Source: Iris pallida (Eukaryota; Streptophyta; Magnoliopsida; Asparagales; Iridaceae). Taken from it: a stretch of DNA of 64,000 bases. Position numbers and translations under genes: made by a program. Location of the stretch: the NCBI GenBank assembly GCA_029216955.1, contig JANAVB010031417.1:24472331-24536330 (forward strand), given 5' to 3'. The notes below the pieces were generated by a model, which saw only the letters and a list, made by a program, of their open reading frames with translations, made no database searches and was not told the origin of the DNA. Of this stretch, positions 1 through 11,449 are shown in pieces (position 1 is the stretch's first letter; each line of letters opens with the position of its first letter).

Positions 1-414
1 AGAAAAGAAGTATTTAACCTTTATTTTCATGCATTTTAGGGTTTATTTAATTTTTGGGTGCCATCGAAATTGGGAAAGAGAAGGAAACTAGGATTTTGAT
101 GGAGATGGTGATGATGGAAATGGTGGAGAAGAAGAAGAAGATTATGATGAGAAAAAAAAACTAGGATTTTGATGGAGCTGTGAGAATGGAAATGGTGGAG
201 AAGAAAAAGATGGATATAAGAAGAAGAAGAAAGCTAGGGTTTGTGAAGAGAGATTGAAATTTAGAAATGAGATTGATTTTTGAGATTTTGGGGGGGGGGG
301 GGGGGTTTGGACAGCCCCCTGAGTGGAATATTTTGATAGCCCGAGTAAAATCTCCTCAATCCTGGTTAGTCCTAATCCTGGCTAGCCCCGATAAAAATGT
401 TATGTGCCCTTATA
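1..414. repeat. Truncated copy of a TIR transposable element (same family as 15.5-16.96 kb)
   Basis: The A/G-rich core with GGTGCCATCGAAATTG near position 57 and the terminal stretch ending GTTATGTGCCCTTATAA near 414 match the element at about 15542-16919. The terminus is related to that element's end sequence ATAAGGGCACATC read on the other strand. A run of G at about 290-304 corresponds to the poly-C block of the other copy. The left part lies outside the window. No coding potential is seen. The class of DNA transposon is not determined. Confidence 0.5.
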
Positions 415-571
415 ATTTGCCCTCTTTTAACATGAAAATTTTACTGTGAAGCCTTAAAAAAATGCTATCAAATATAAAAGAAGATAAATGTGGAGCTTTA
501 CTACTTAATAATTAATCTATATCATAATAAAATGCATTCAAAAAAAAACCACAAGAGGAAAAAAAAATGCT

Positions 572-1703
572 TGTTGGCCCATTCCATGGTCACACCCGAT
601 TTCGATAATCAACTTATACTTTAGTCCATACACAAAATATAGAAAATGCTGCTAACTATTTCAGGATACATGAAATCTTATTCAACGGACGATGTACTGC
701 ATAAATCCAAGCGTCAAAGTCATCAAAAATTCTAAAGACTCTTTTCTACTTTTATTCTGTATTTTTACACTTTATTGAGTCTAGGAATTTCCTTGTAAAA
801 TCAAGTATGGTATTACTGGCTTAGGGTTAAAATCATTCTCCTTCTCTAAACCTATTTTTACCCTTCATATTTTCGATTACAAATATTTCAAAAATGTATT
901 TCGAAAATATTCCTTTTCAAATGATTTTACAAATTACCAAAAACATGTTTGTAAACTGTTTTTACAAAAGAATTTTATTATATCTCCTGACAGAACTCCT
1001 AGCCGAGTTCGGCCCGAGTTCGGCCCGAACTCTGACCGAGTTCGGTCAGTTTGTATTCAAACTTCAGTTGCCTCCAAATCTGCGAGCAACGTCTATTTTG
1101 CGAGATATTTGCATCCGAACTCTGTCCGAGTTCTGCCCGAGTTCGGTTGGTGAAAACACCTATAAATAGAGAAGAACTTTTCATTTCAAAACAATCAATT
1201 CATTCTTCATTCTCTTCTCTATTCATCTCAAGTGTTTTCTAGTGATCTAAAAATTTCAAATCTCACCTATACTTCTCTTAGCCAAAAGCCAGTACTATCA
1301 GATTTGATTTAGAAGTCTTTTGGTTATTCAGAGTTGTAAAGAGGTCGTCAAGTTTCAACAACAAATTCTCGTTGTGGAGCTGGTCGTGCGCTCGTCACCA
1401 AGCACGGTGTGTGTTGGAGTTGGTCGTGCACTCGTCAACAAGCACGGTGGTGTAAGAGTTGCAAGCACTCAGTTAAAGCTTGTGCCTTTAGTGGATTAAC
1501 ATCGAGCAAGAGTACTCGAGACTGGATTAGTCCTCTCAGAGGGATACCAGTATACATCGCTGTGTTACTGAGTTTGAATCTCCTATCTTTATTTACTGCT
1601 CTTACATCATTGCCATAGTTTAATTTTTTAATTGGTGATTTTATTTCCGCTGCACACACGCACTCTATTCACCCCCCCTCTAGAAGTGCTCAACGATCCT
1701 ACA
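572..1703 (+). repeat. 5' LTR of the Sirevirus-like copia element
   Basis: Begins TGTTGG and ends CTACA. It is identical in length to the 3' LTR, with one substitution noticed. Two clusters of a CCGAGTTCGG-type palindrome (1003-1049 and 1114-1147) precede a TATA box at 1161-1168, which puts the transcription start near 1190. The short ORFs within it recur in the 3' LTR and are not genes. Confidence 0.93.
1003..1168 (+). promoter_or_regulatory. LTR promoter: palindromic GAGTTCGG repeats and TATA box
   Basis: Several direct and inverted copies of CCGAGTTCGG / CCGAACTCGG are followed by CACCTATAAATAGAG (TATAAATA at 1161-1168). Clustered palindromes upstream of the TATA box are a known feature of Sirevirus LTRs. 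The same arrangement recurs at 6921-7029 before the third ORF and, through the LTR repeat, at 9196-9361. Confidence 0.65.
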
Positions 1704-1705
1704 AT

Positions 1706-1717
1706 TGGTATCAGAGC
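1706..1717 (+). other. Primer binding site (initiator tRNA-Met)
   Basis: TGGTATCAGAGC lies two bases after the 5' LTR. It is the standard complement of the 3' end of plant initiator tRNA-Met, used to prime minus-strand synthesis. Confidence 0.9.
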
Positions 1718-1757
1718 AGGTTATATTCTTATATAACATACCCTAGAGAGTATATAT

Positions 1758-3572
1758 ATGGCAGCCGTGAAATCTATATTCAACGGTGAAGGGCAATCCA
1801 CAAATAGACCTCCCCTATTTGATGGAACAAACTATACATACTGGAAAACACGTATGACTTTCTTTTTAAAGTCTCTAGATTTTGATTTATGGTCAATAGT
1901 CATTGATGGGTATAAGAAACCACCACCTACAGTGGTTGAAGGTATTCTTATGGAAAAGACGCATGACAAGTACACCGATACTGAAAAAGCAAAGGCTAGT
2001 CTTGATGCTCGAGCCATCAATGCACTATTCTGTGCAATTGACAAAACCGAGTTCAATAGAGTTTCTACCTGCAAGACGTCTCATGAAATTTGGAAACTCC
2101 TTGAGGTAACCCATGAAGGGACTTCCCAAGTCAAGGAATCCAAAATCAGTAGACTGACTCAGGAATATGAATCTTTTAAAATGAAACCTGGTGAGTCAAT
2201 TACACAGATGTTCACTCGTTTCCTTGATATAACTAATCCCCTTCAATCTCTTGGTAAAGATTACAGCAACCATGAGAAAATCAGGAAAGTGCTGAGGGCT
2301 CTAACAAAGAACTGGAATCCAAAAGCCACAGCAATCATTGAAGGAAACGATCTCACCACGATGACTCTAGAAACACTGATGGGCAAATTGATGACTCATG
2401 AGCTCGACTTGTAAGACTTTGAAGAGGCCACACCAAAAGAAAAGACTATCGCCTTCAAAGCTCAAGCAAGAAAATCAACATGCAATGACTCAGATGAAGA
2501 ATCATCAAATGGTGATGAACGTGCCTTACTTGTGAAGAACTTCAAGAAATATCTAAAGTTCACAAGCAGAAAGAAGAAAGACATCCAAGAAAGCAATGAA
2601 GACGAGACTATATGCTTCGGATGTAAGAAATCAGGGCACATGAAGAAGGACTGTCCAGCTACCAAGAAGAGCAGTCCATATGATCGGTCAAGATCAAACA
2701 GAAGATCCACATCTGGCCGAAAGTATGCCAACACAAGCATCTGGCACGAGAATGATGCCAGTGACTCAGAAGAAGAAGACAGACCCTGCAGCAATGCAAA
2801 TGTTTGTCTTATGGCATTCGAAAAGGTATCATCTAATCCTCTGTTTGATGATTTTACTTTTGATGAACTAGAGACTGCCTTTAGCGATTTACTTGAAGAT
2901 CACAAAACTGTGCTCGACAAGTATAAGCAATCTCGAAAAGAGATTAAGGCACACACAGCCGAGATAGCTAGATTGTCTAATCTACTTGAAGACATTAAAG
3001 AGACATCTACTACCGGTAACACGGAAGAGATAGCCAAACTTAAAATAGACTATCATGAGGCTATCCTCAACATTGAGAAGAAAGAAGAGGACTATGTCAA
3101 AATACACAAACTTTATGACATAGAGAAGAAGTTGCACCTAGTAACTGAACAAAGACTCCTTGATATGACTGCAAGATACGAAGAGTCTGTAGCAATTTCT
3201 AAAAAATTAGAAATCAAGTTGGGCAAACAGGCAATACCTGTGACACAGCCCAAGATTAGTCCTAATGCAAAGCATACACCAAAGAGGACTAAAAACAAGA
3301 AAGCACAGAGGAAACACGAACACAATTATGCTTTCACTTATAGGTTTTCCAAACAGAACAAGTCTCCAAACACAGTTTATTCCACTAAACTGACTTGCAC
3401 ATATTGTGGTACACACGGTCATATATTACAATACTGTATGGCAAGAAAGCTTGTTGATAACCATACTCTAGTTTGGAAACCTAAAGCTAATCTGAGTGGA
3501 CCCTTCAGAAAATGGGTACCAAAGGATTCATCTACTTGTTTTGTAGGTGGACCCTCAACCCTCTCATGCTAG
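1758..3572 (+). CDS. gag: Sirevirus gag (nucleocapsid precursor), interrupted by an in-frame stop
   Basis: The ORF opens with ATG at 1758. Residues 1-218 form a copia-type gag domain ([13 protein letters not shown] near the N terminus, then an [13 protein letters not shown] helix region). A TAA at 2412-2414 stops it, but the same frame is open again to the TAG at 3570-3572. The second part holds two CCHC zinc knuckles, [14 protein letters not shown] and [14 protein letters not shown], with a charged coiled-coil-like stretch between them. The protein would form virus-like particles and bind element RNA. It overlaps pol by about 24 bases in a different frame (pol is +1 relative to gag). The stop may be a real defect or a recoding site; the sequence alone does not decide. 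Confidence 0.85.
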
Positions 3573-6500
3573 AAGCAAGTGGATTCTCGATAGCGGATGT
3601 TCGCGATACATGACTGGTGATGCATCTTTATTCGCTACGCTATCGATGAAGAAAGAAGGATACGTCTCCTTCGAAAATAACTTGAGAGGTAATATTATAG
3701 GTAATGGTACTGTAGGTATTTCTCCTTACCCAATAATAAAGGATGTTTGTCTAGTAACTGAATTGAAACATAACCTATTAAGTATAAGTCACTTGGCAGA
3801 TAATGGTTATGGTATCAATTTTGTGAAAGATAAATGTACTATATATGATATGTCATCTGGTGATCCCATATATAAAGGGATTAGAGAAGACAATATTTAT
3901 GTTTTCTTTTTGGAGAATACTGATAATGCAGGAAGGTGCCTAGTAGCCAATCAAGATGAAAGCTGGCTATGGCACATGAGACTAGGACATGCTAACATGG
4001 ACACTATCTCACGTCTGAACACAAAGAAGTTGGTAAAAGGACTCCCAGAAATTCCATTCAAGAGAGACATGGTATGTGCTGACTGTGAAAAGAACAAAGC
4101 ACATAGGTCTTCTTTTAAATCCATCAACGCTGTAAGTACTTCAAGACCTTTGCAGTTGATTCATATGGATTTATTTGGTCCTAGTAGAGTCGCTAGTCTT
4201 GGCGGTAAACTCTATGCTTTTGTCATTGTTGATGATTTCTCTCGTTTTACATGGGTTTACTTTTTATCAAACAAAAGTGATGCTATTTTTGAATTTCAGA
4301 TATTTTGTAAAAAGGTACAAAACGAAAAAGGCTTCATGATTACTCGTATCCGAAGTGATCATGGCGGCGAATTCGAAAATTCTGATTTCAAAAAGTTTTG
4401 TGATGATAGTGGATATTACCACGAATTTTCTTGTCCTAGAACTCCCCAACAGAATGGTGTTGTGGAGCGGAAGAATCGTACTCTAAGCGAAATGGCTAGA
4501 GTCATGCTTAATCAGTATAATCTTCCTAAATATTTTTGGGCAGAAGCTGTTAGTACAGCCTGTCATATTTTAAATAGGGTGTTGATTCGACCAATCTCGA
4601 AGAAAACACCATATGAGCTTTGGTTTGGAAGAATTCCAAACATTTCTTATTTTAAAGTTTTTGGTTGTCGCTGTTTCATCCTGAACACCAAGGATAACTT
4701 GGGTAAGTTCGACTCCAAAGCAGATGACGGGATATTTCTCGGATATGCTGCTAAGAGTAAAGGATATAGAATTTTTAATAAAAGATCTTTGATTGTTGAA
4801 GAAAGCATTAATGTTACCTTTGATGAGTTAAATAGTCATAGATCTAGCGACAGTGATGATGAAGATGCACCTACAAAGACAAAGAAGAGTTCTGAAAAAG
4901 ATCCTACCCAAGAGGCAAGAACTGATAAAAGTTCCGAAGATGCAGGAACTGAGAAGAGCCTTGTGAAAGGTATGGCCCAAAGATTCGAATCATTAAGATT
5001 CAAACCGGATCATCCAGAAACTCTCATAATAGGTGATGTATCCAAAGGTGTAAGTACTCGTTCATCTCTTAGAGATTCTGAAGTAGCAGCTAATGTAGCA
5101 TTTATTTCTCAAATAGAACCTAAGAATATTGATGAGGCTTTTTCTCATGAATTTTGGATTTCTGCCATGCAAGAGGAACTTAATCAATTTGAGAGAAACC
5201 AAGTTTGGGAACTCGTTCCTAAACCTATTGGTCAATCGATAATTGGTACCAAATGGGTGTTCCGAAATAAACTTAGTAAAGATGGTCAAGTTCTACGCAA
5301 CAAAGCACGTCTAGTGGCACAAGGTTATAATCAAGAAGAAGGAATTGATTATGATGAGACCTATGCTCCTGTTGCTAGACTAGAAGCCATTCGCATGTTT
5401 TGCGCTTTTGCTTGTTTTAATGATTTCAAACTTTTTCAAATGGACGTGAAAAGCGCATTTCTAAATGGATTTTTGAAAGAAGAAGTTTTTGTGAAACAAC
5501 CCCCTGGTTTTGAAGATTTTCAAAAACCTGATCACGTCTTCAAGCTTAAGAAAGCACTTTATGGACTCAAACAAGCACCTCGTGCTTGGTATGAACGCCT
5601 AAGCGCCTTCTTACTTGATAATGGTTTTTCAAAGGGCAAGATTGATACCACTCTTTTTATTAAATCTATGAATAATGATATTCTTTTAGTGCAAATTTAT
5701 GTAGATGACATCATCTTTGGTTCTACTAATGAACAACTCTGTCAAGAATTTGCCAAGTGTATGCAGAGTGAATTTGAAATGAGCATGATGGGAGAGCTGA
5801 ACTTCTTCCTAGGATTGCAAATCAAACAACACTCGAACGGAACATTCATCAACCAAGCCAAGTACACGAAGGATATACTGAAGAAGTATGATTTCGAGAA
5901 TGTGAAGCCAATTGGGACTCCTATGGCTACATCTACAAAGCTTGATGCTGATGAAAGCGGCAAACCTGTTGATCAGCGTAAGTATCGAGGTATGATTGGT
6001 AGTTTATTATATTTAACTGCTAGTCGTCCTGATATTATGTTTAGTGTTTGCATATGTGCACGATATCAGGCAGATCCTAAGGAATCACATCTTAGTGCCG
6101 TTAAGCGTATCTTCCGATACCTTAAAGGAACTTCTACAGTTGGCTTATGGTATCCCAAAACCAAATCCTTTGACCTCATAGGTTACTCGGATGCGGATTT
6201 TGCTGGATGCAAAGTGGACCGTAAAAGTACCAGTGGTACATGTCATTTCTTGGGAAAGGCCCTGGTCTCTTGGTTTAGCAAGAAACAAAATTCAGTAGCA
6301 TTATCAACAACTGAGGCTGAGTATATCGCCGCAGGACGTTGTTGTGCTCAAATTTTGTGGATGAAGCAAACCTTAGAGGACTACAATCTGCACTATACAA
6401 ATGTTCCTATATATTGTGATAACACTAGTGCAATTAATTTAACTAAGAACCCTATCTGTCATTCACGCACAAAGCACATAGAAGTTAGACATCATTTTTT

Positions 6501-6648
6501 ACGTGATCATCAACAACACGGGGATATTTGCTTAGAATTTATTGATACTGAACATCAACTAGCAGATATTTTCACTAAACCATTGGCTGAAGACCTTTTT
6601 AACATCTTGAGGCGTGAGCTCGGCATTCTTGAATTCTCGGATTCTTAA
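3547..6648 (+). CDS. pol: Sirevirus pol polyprotein (protease, integrase, reverse transcriptase, RNase H)
   Basis: The open frame of 1033 codons starts right after a TAG at 3544-3546, so it has no ATG near its start and must be reached from gag by a +1 shift or by splicing. In order: aspartic protease (DSG at residues 15-17), GAG-pre-integrase zinc motif ([20 protein letters not shown]), integrase core with Asp208, Asp271 and Glu307 (the D-D-35-E pattern), reverse transcriptase (KARLVAQGY through YVDD at 718-721), and RNase H (YSDADFAG with Asp near 882, then STTEAEYIA and CDNTSAI). Integrase before RT is the copia order. All catalytic residues I checked are present and the frame is unbroken, consistent with a young copy. 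Confidence 0.92.
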   Translation: MDPQPSHARSKWILDSGCSRYMTGDASLFATLSMKKEGYVSFENNLRGNIIGNGTVGISPYPIIKDVCLVTELKHNLLSISHLADNGYGINFVKDKCTIYDMSSGDPIYKGIREDNIYVFFLENTDNAGRCLVANQDESWLWHMRLGHANMDTISRLNTKKLVKGLPEIPFKRDMVCADCEKNKAHRSSFKSINAVSTSRPLQLIHMDLFGPSRVASLGGKLYAFVIVDDFSRFTWVYFLSNKSDAIFEFQIFCKKVQNEKGFMITRIRSDHGGEFENSDFKKFCDDSGYYHEFSCPRTPQQNGVVERKNRTLSEMARVMLNQYNLPKYFWAEAVSTACHILNRVLIRPISKKTPYELWFGRIPNISYFKVFGCRCFILNTKDNLGKFDSKADDGIFLGYAAKSKGYRIFNKRSLIVEESINVTFDELNSHRSSDSDDEDAPTKTKKSSEKDPTQEARTDKSSEDAGTEKSLVKGMAQRFESLRFKPDHPETLIIGDVSKGVSTRSSLRDSEVAANVAFISQIEPKNIDEAFSHEFWISAMQEELNQFERNQVWELVPKPIGQSIIGTKWVFRNKLSKDGQVLRNKARLVAQGYNQEEGIDYDETYAPVARLEAIRMFCAFACFNDFKLFQMDVKSAFLNGFLKEEVFVKQPPGFEDFQKPDHVFKLKKALYGLKQAPRAWYERLSAFLLDNGFSKGKIDTTLFIKSMNNDILLVQIYVDDIIFGSTNEQLCQEFAKCMQSEFEMSMMGELNFFLGLQIKQHSNGTFINQAKYTKDILKKYDFENVKPIGTPMATSTKLDADESGKPVDQRKYRGMIGSLLYLTASRPDIMFSVCICARYQADPKESHLSAVKRIFRYLKGTSTVGLWYPKTKSFDLIGYSDADFAGCKVDRKSTSGTCHFLGKALVSWFSKKQNSVALSTTEAEYIAAGRCCAQILWMKQTLEDYNLHYTNVPIYCDNTSAINLTKNPICHSRTKHIEVRHHFLRDHQQHGDICLEFIDTEHQLADIFTKPLAEDLFNILRRELGILEFSDS

Positions 6649-6920
6649 AACATATGGTAATTAAATACTGTATTTATGACTTGATAATTTATTATCTAAT
6701 GAAAATTATTTTTGGGGACAAACTTACAAAGGATATGTCTGTCACCACGGCTACGGTCGAAGCGAAGCGGTACTTAAGAGTTCCCCGGTGAACCACCGTT
6801 AGCTGGGACAATCCCTACAGTTAACCTAAAAATAATAGCAATTAGTTAATAAACCAGTCAAACATCATTTATTACAATCTTTACTTACCTGACTGCTTTA
6901 ACTATCTCGGGAATGCAAGT
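6649..6920. other. Non-coding spacer between pol and the third-ORF promoter
   Basis: No ORF or known motif is seen. A long spacer between pol and the env-like ORF is usual in Sireviruses. Confidence 0.6.
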
Positions 6921-7029
6921 GGCCGAACTCGGCCCGAACTCTGACCGAGTTCGGACCGAATTCGGACCGAGTTCGGTCGGCGCTGTGATGGCTCCAGAAC
7001 CGAACAGCCGGCCCTAGCACCTATAAATT
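6921..7029 (+). promoter_or_regulatory. Internal promoter-like block before the third ORF
   Basis: Five or more copies of the CCGAACTCGG / CCGAGTTCGG palindromic motif (6921-6980) are followed by CACCTATAAATTCC with a TATA box at 7022-7029. The LTR promoter has the same motif and the same CACCTATAAAT context. A start about 30 bases downstream would give a 5' leader of roughly 90 bases before the ATG at 7144. That the block works as a promoter is inference from layout. Confidence 0.55.
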
Positions 7030-7143
7030 CCATCATCTCTTCCACTATTTCTCCACACCAAAACGTGAAATAGTTCCACCTCCTTCCAGAAGACTTTCCT
7101 CCTCCTTCTTTGCAAGGCATCGACGATCTTCCTCCATCTCCTT

Positions 7144-8346
7144 ATGGCTCCGAAGCGTCAACGAGAAAATTCTTCTCAGGGTGCTTCCTCCTCATCCGAC
7201 TACACTTCGGCTAGTCTCTTCAGTCCAGCCAAACCTAGAGATCCCGAGGAATTTGATGGCACTCTGTTTCCCGACAGAGACTTCTCAAATCTCTGGTTTG
7301 ATTCCTTTTCTTTACGTCGTATTTGTACTGGAGCCTTTGTCAACTTTACAACCTTCTTTGAATATGCTCCTGTTTTTGATCAACTTGGATTTTGCGACTT
7401 TTTCGAAGTCCAAGATAGTATTTTCGACAATGCTGTCCGTATGTTCTACTGCAATTTGCAAGTACAACAAAACGAAAATTTCTATTCCTGCGTCGCTGGA
7501 CAGGAACTAGAATTTAGTGCCACCGATATCAGTGAATATTTTCACGTTCCTGATCTTGGTGATGCTCTTGTTGACATCCACCATGTTCAGTTCCCTGCCG
7601 ATGTCACTTTAGCTTCTTTTAGGGAATTGATTTGTCACCCTACTCCTCCTCCTCGGAGAATATTTTCTAGACATCTTAACCAGAATTTTTACGAACTTCA
7701 TCGTATGATTTTCTCGGCCCTTCTTCCGAAGAAAGGCTCTACCGATGAGGTCACATTTTTGGAACTCTCTGCTATGTATCACATTCATTTTGGAATTCCT
7801 TTCTCCATTCCAAAAACCATGATGTCTTGGATGCTCAACTGCAAGAATGCAGGTAGGAACCTTGTTTTTCCTATGCACCTTGCGAGTATATTTCGACGTT
7901 TCGAGATTGATCTTGAAACGTGTGCTATTTCTTCTCCACCTGTTGAGTTAACCCGCTCTCGTCGGTTTCCTCAACCTCCCGGTGCTGCTCCTGCTGTCCC
8001 AGCTGCTGATGCTGAGGCCCCTCCAGCAGATGCTCCTCCTGCTCCGGCCCCTGCCCCAGGATTCGATCCAGCTTTCTACCAGCGGTTTGATGATTTCGTT
8101 GCAGTCTCCACGCAACGTCATCAGGATTCCGAGTTCCGGCATATTTCTCAGGCCCAGGTGCTGAGAAACAGCATTGCCGATCTCCATTACAGCCTGGTGC
8201 ATGATCCAGTTCATCCACTCACTATCCTTCCACATCCTGCTTTCCCTGGTCCTCGTTTTACTGATGAAACTACTTTTCAGTACTTCGACCCGACCACTGC
8301 CTATTTCCCTCATGATCCTCCCGATGCAGACGACGCAGAGATGTGA
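7144..8346 (+). CDS. Third ORF in env-like position (plant transposon-protein type)
   Basis: A 400-codon intact ORF lies after pol, where Sireviruses carry their env-like gene. Residues 1-35 are Ser-rich and basic (MAPKRQREN). About residues 36-265 form a globular domain with FPDRDFSNLWF, VRMFYCNLQV and FSATDISEYFHVPD, resembling the 'putative plant transposon protein' / Athila ORF1 type of domain. Residues 270-315 are Pro/Ala-rich, followed by an acidic tail ending DADDAEM. No signal peptide or transmembrane segment is apparent, so an envelope role is not supported by the sequence. Its own upstream TATA block suggests separate transcription. The family assignment rests on remembered motif patterns. 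Confidence 0.75.
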   Translation: MAPKRQRENSSQGASSSSDYTSASLFSPAKPRDPEEFDGTLFPDRDFSNLWFDSFSLRRICTGAFVNFTTFFEYAPVFDQLGFCDFFEVQDSIFDNAVRMFYCNLQVQQNENFYSCVAGQELEFSATDISEYFHVPDLGDALVDIHHVQFPADVTLASFRELICHPTPPPRRIFSRHLNQNFYELHRMIFSALLPKKGSTDEVTFLELSAMYHIHFGIPFSIPKTMMSWMLNCKNAGRNLVFPMHLASIFRRFEIDLETCAISSPPVELTRSRRFPQPPGAAPAVPAADAEAPPADAPPAPAPAPGFDPAFYQRFDDFVAVSTQRHQDSEFRHISQAQVLRNSIADLHYSLVHDPVHPLTILPHPAFPGPRFTDETTFQYFDPTTAYFPHDPPDADDAEM

Positions 8347-8764
8347 TGTGGATTCAGCCATAGGATAGTGGATTTAGTTTTGTTTAGTTTTGATGCTGTT
8401 CATGTAGTACTTTTTATTTTTTTTCTAAACTCTTTCAGTTAGCCATTTATCAGTTGTACTAATTGACTTTCTAGTGGAAAATTTATGATATTTCAGTTTA
8501 TTGCATTTCACTTATCTATGCTGTGATTACTATTTTTTCTTTCACTTTGTCTTGTCTTTTCTATTGTTGGCTTCATGATTTACGGGGGAGCCGATTCATT
8601 TTACTACTTGACAAAGGGGGAGAAAATGAGTATACAAAAATATCACAAAATGCAAATGCAAGGCTAGAACAAATTTTTTTCAGGTATTTTGATATGTTGT
8701 TTTATTTTTTATAAATATATTTTGGTATAGACTCAAGTTTGTCAATTATCAAAATGGGGGAGAT
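8347..8764 (+). other. 3' non-coding region with multiplied polypurine tracts
   Basis: Three G-rich purine tracts occur: ACGGGGGAG at 8582-8590, AAAGGGGGAGAAAATGAG at 8613-8630, and AAAATGGGGGAGA at 8751-8763. The last directly abuts the 3' LTR and is the plus-strand primer site. Repeated tracts upstream are a described Sirevirus peculiarity. Confidence 0.8.
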
Positions 8765-9896
8765 TGTTGGCCCATTCCATGGTCACACCCGATTTCGATA
8801 ATCAACTTATACTTTAGTCCATACACAAAATATAGAAAATGCTGCTAACTATTTCAGGATACATGAAATCTTATTCAACGGACGATGTACTGCATAAATC
8901 CAAGCGTCAAAGTCATCAAAAATTCTGAAGACTCTTTTCTACTTTTATTCTGTATTTTTACACTTTATTGAGTCTAGGAATTTCCTTGTAAAATCAAGTA
9001 TGGTATTACTGGCTTAGGGTTAAAATCATTCTCCTTCTCTAAACCTATTTTTACCCTTCATATTTTCGATTACAAATATTTCAAAAATGTATTTCGAAAA
9101 TATTCCTTTTCAAATGATTTTACAAATTACCAAAAACATGTTTGTAAACTGTTTTTACAAAAGAATTTTATTATATCTCCTGACAGAACTCCTAGCCGAG
9201 TTCGGCCCGAGTTCGGCCCGAACTCTGACCGAGTTCGGTCAGTTTGTATTCAAACTTCAGTTGCCTCCAAATCTGCGAGCAACGTCTATTTTGCGAGATA
9301 TTTGCATCCGAACTCTGTCCGAGTTCTGCCCGAGTTCGGTTGGTGAAAACACCTATAAATAGAGAAGAACTTTTCATTTCAAAACAATCAATTCATTCTT
9401 CATTCTCTTCTCTATTCATCTCAAGTGTTTTCTAGTGATCTAAAAATTTCAAATCTCACCTATACTTCTCTTAGCCAAAAGCCAGTACTATCAGATTTGA
9501 TTTAGAAGTCTTTTGGTTATTCAGAGTTGTAAAGAGGTCGTCAAGTTTCAACAACAAATTCTCGTTGTGGAGCTGGTCGTGCGCTCGTCACCAAGCACGG
9601 TGTGTGTTGGAGTTGGTCGTGCACTCGTCAACAAGCACGGTGGTGTAAGAGTTGCAAGCACTCAGTTAAAGCTTGTGCCTTTAGTGGATTAACATCGAGC
9701 AAGAGTACTCGAGACTGGATTAGTCCTCTCAGAGGGATACCAGTATACATCGCTGTGTTACTGAGTTTGAATCTCCTATCTTTATTTACTGCTCTTACAT
9801 CATTGCCATAGTTTAATTTTTTAATTGGTGATTTTATTTCCGCTGCACACACGCACTCTATTCACCCCCCCTCTAGAAGTGCTCAACGATCCTACA
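8765..9896 (+). repeat. 3' LTR of the Sirevirus-like copia element
   Basis: Same length as the 5' LTR, with G8927 in place of A734 the only difference noticed. It repeats the palindrome clusters (9196-9242 and 9307-9340) and the TATA box at 9354-9361, so it could drive readout into the DNA to the right. Flanked by the target duplication ATGCT at 9897-9901. Confidence 0.93.
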
Positions 9897-9901
9897 ATGC
9901 T

Positions 9902-10441
9902 TACATTGCTTGCGGGCACCAATAATTTGCAAAATTTTCCACCTTTCCATTAACAACAACAACCAATTTTCTCACGTTTCAAGGACTCTGTATAACTTAA
10001 AAAAAAAAAAACCTTTTTTAACCAACCTAAAAAAAATAATTTCACATTAGTAATATATATGAAAGTTGAAATAAATCTGGGCCCATCTGATTTGTATTTT
10101 TGCAGGCAACTCCAGAGTTAATTACCTGTAAAAAGACAAGAATAATATGAACATAAATATGAAATAGCATTTCTGACGACCATTCAGGAGTAAAGATTTA
10201 TGACCGGGCATAATAACCAGCAATTAAGAAAACTAAATATTAATTAGAAAGAATGTGTGTACATGATGCTAACCTAACCTCCTTAAAGACTTCACTGTAA
10301 GAAGCAACAGCAAAACACTGTAAGAAGCAACAGCAAAAATTTCAAAATATATTTGGGCGAGGGGAAAGAGGAGAAAAGACGTTCATCATGGGGGGGGGGG
10401 GGGGGGGGGGGGTGTCCATGGATGAATTGTCCCTCTATCAA
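9902..10441. other. Non-coding AT-rich DNA with a G23 tract
   Basis: No gene is visible. A run of about 23 G lies at 10390-10412. Confidence 0.6.
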
Positions 10442-10895
10442 GGTGAGCATTATTCGATTTTGGACCGAAAATCGAACCGAACCGAATCGAATAAGAAATT
10501 CGGTTCGATTTAGGTTTTGAAAATACTAAATTTTGTTATTCGGTTTCGGTTTTGAAATTCGGTTTCGGTCCAAAACCGAAAACCGAATAAGAAAATTTAG
10601 TTTATATATATGTGTGTGTGTTAATTATAGGTATATACTAAATATATATAGGTATATGTTATAGGTACATACTGAATATATCTAGGTATATTTAGTTATT
10701 ATATATATTAACAAAAAAAACACAAAAAAATCCAAAAATCGAATAAACCGAAAATCGAACCGATTTAATTCGGTTTGGTTCGGTTCGGTTATTGACCAAT
10801 TCAATTCGGTTTCGGTTTTACTTATTTGATTTCGGTCCAATTCAGATTTTGCTTATTCGGTTCGGTTAGAACCGAATAAACTGAATGTTCACCCC
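10442..10895. mobile_element. MITE-like TIR element with GGTTCGGTT repeats
   Basis: The left end GGTGAGCATTATTCG and the right end, read inverted, GGGTGAACATTCAG match imperfectly. The interior is built of inverted GGTTCGGTTCGG / CCGAACCGAA motifs around an AT-rich centre. This kind of short non-autonomous element is common in plants. There is no coding capacity, and target duplications are not clear. Confidence 0.6.
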
Positions 10896-10968
10896 AACTA
10901 TCAACTGCTTGTCCAGTACTATGAAAGTTTGCTTGGGATCATTGGTCCATGAGGCGTATTTGGTACTC

Positions 10969-10973
<5 letters not shown>

Positions 10974-11012
<39 letters not shown>

Positions 11013-11029
11013 CTTCTTCTTCTTCTTCT
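10974..11029. repeat. (CT)n-(TTC)n microsatellite
   Basis: Uninterrupted CT dinucleotides to about 11007, then TTC trinucleotides. Confidence 0.9.
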
Positions 11030-11449
11030 ATAGAAGTGTGTCAAAAAGTGAACAAACACTTATTTGGACTTTGGTGATGGGTTCATTATTATGTTGGCAG
11101 AACTAGTTCTCTATGGGCTTCGGTCCTATGGGTGTGATATTGTTGAGCCATCCTGGGCCCCCTTACACAACTTATGGGCCTTTCTCTAACAAAATGTTTC
11201 TCTCTCTAAAAAAAAAAAATTTAATCCATTCAACTGAAATTTATAGTGTCAAAGATGACCCAAACTTGAGAATTAGAGTTTCATAGCATTTTTGTTATAC
11301 AACAGAGAATACAAATTTACTGAAATATTTAATCCTAGTTAGTCGAGATGCAAAGTGTTATTCCCACAATGCCAATGGCCATCCTCTTTTATGTTGTTTA
11401 GGTAAATAAACAATGATAAAAAATCTACACTACAGTGAACTCAGCTAAT

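Larger units (their letters stand above)
572..9896 (+). mobile_element. Complete Sirevirus-like Ty1/copia LTR retrotransposon
   Basis: Two LTRs of exactly 1132 bp (572-1703 and 8765-9896) bound an internal region with primer binding site, gag, pol in copia order (protease, integrase, RT, RNase H), a third ORF and a polypurine tract. A perfect 5-bp target duplication ATGCT lies at 567-571 and 9897-9901. The size (9325 bp), the two zinc knuckles in gag, the extra ORF after pol, and the GGGGGAGA tract directly before TGTTGG are typical of Sireviruses (SIRE1/Maximus lineage). I noticed only one LTR difference (A734 against G8927), so the insertion is young. Yet gag has an in-frame stop and pol lies in another frame, so autonomy is doubtful. 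Confidence 0.93.

Noticed and set aside
894..1659. Short ORFs in the Sirevirus LTR
   Set aside because: They recur exactly in the 3' LTR (9087-9852) and lack domains; they are LTR sequence.
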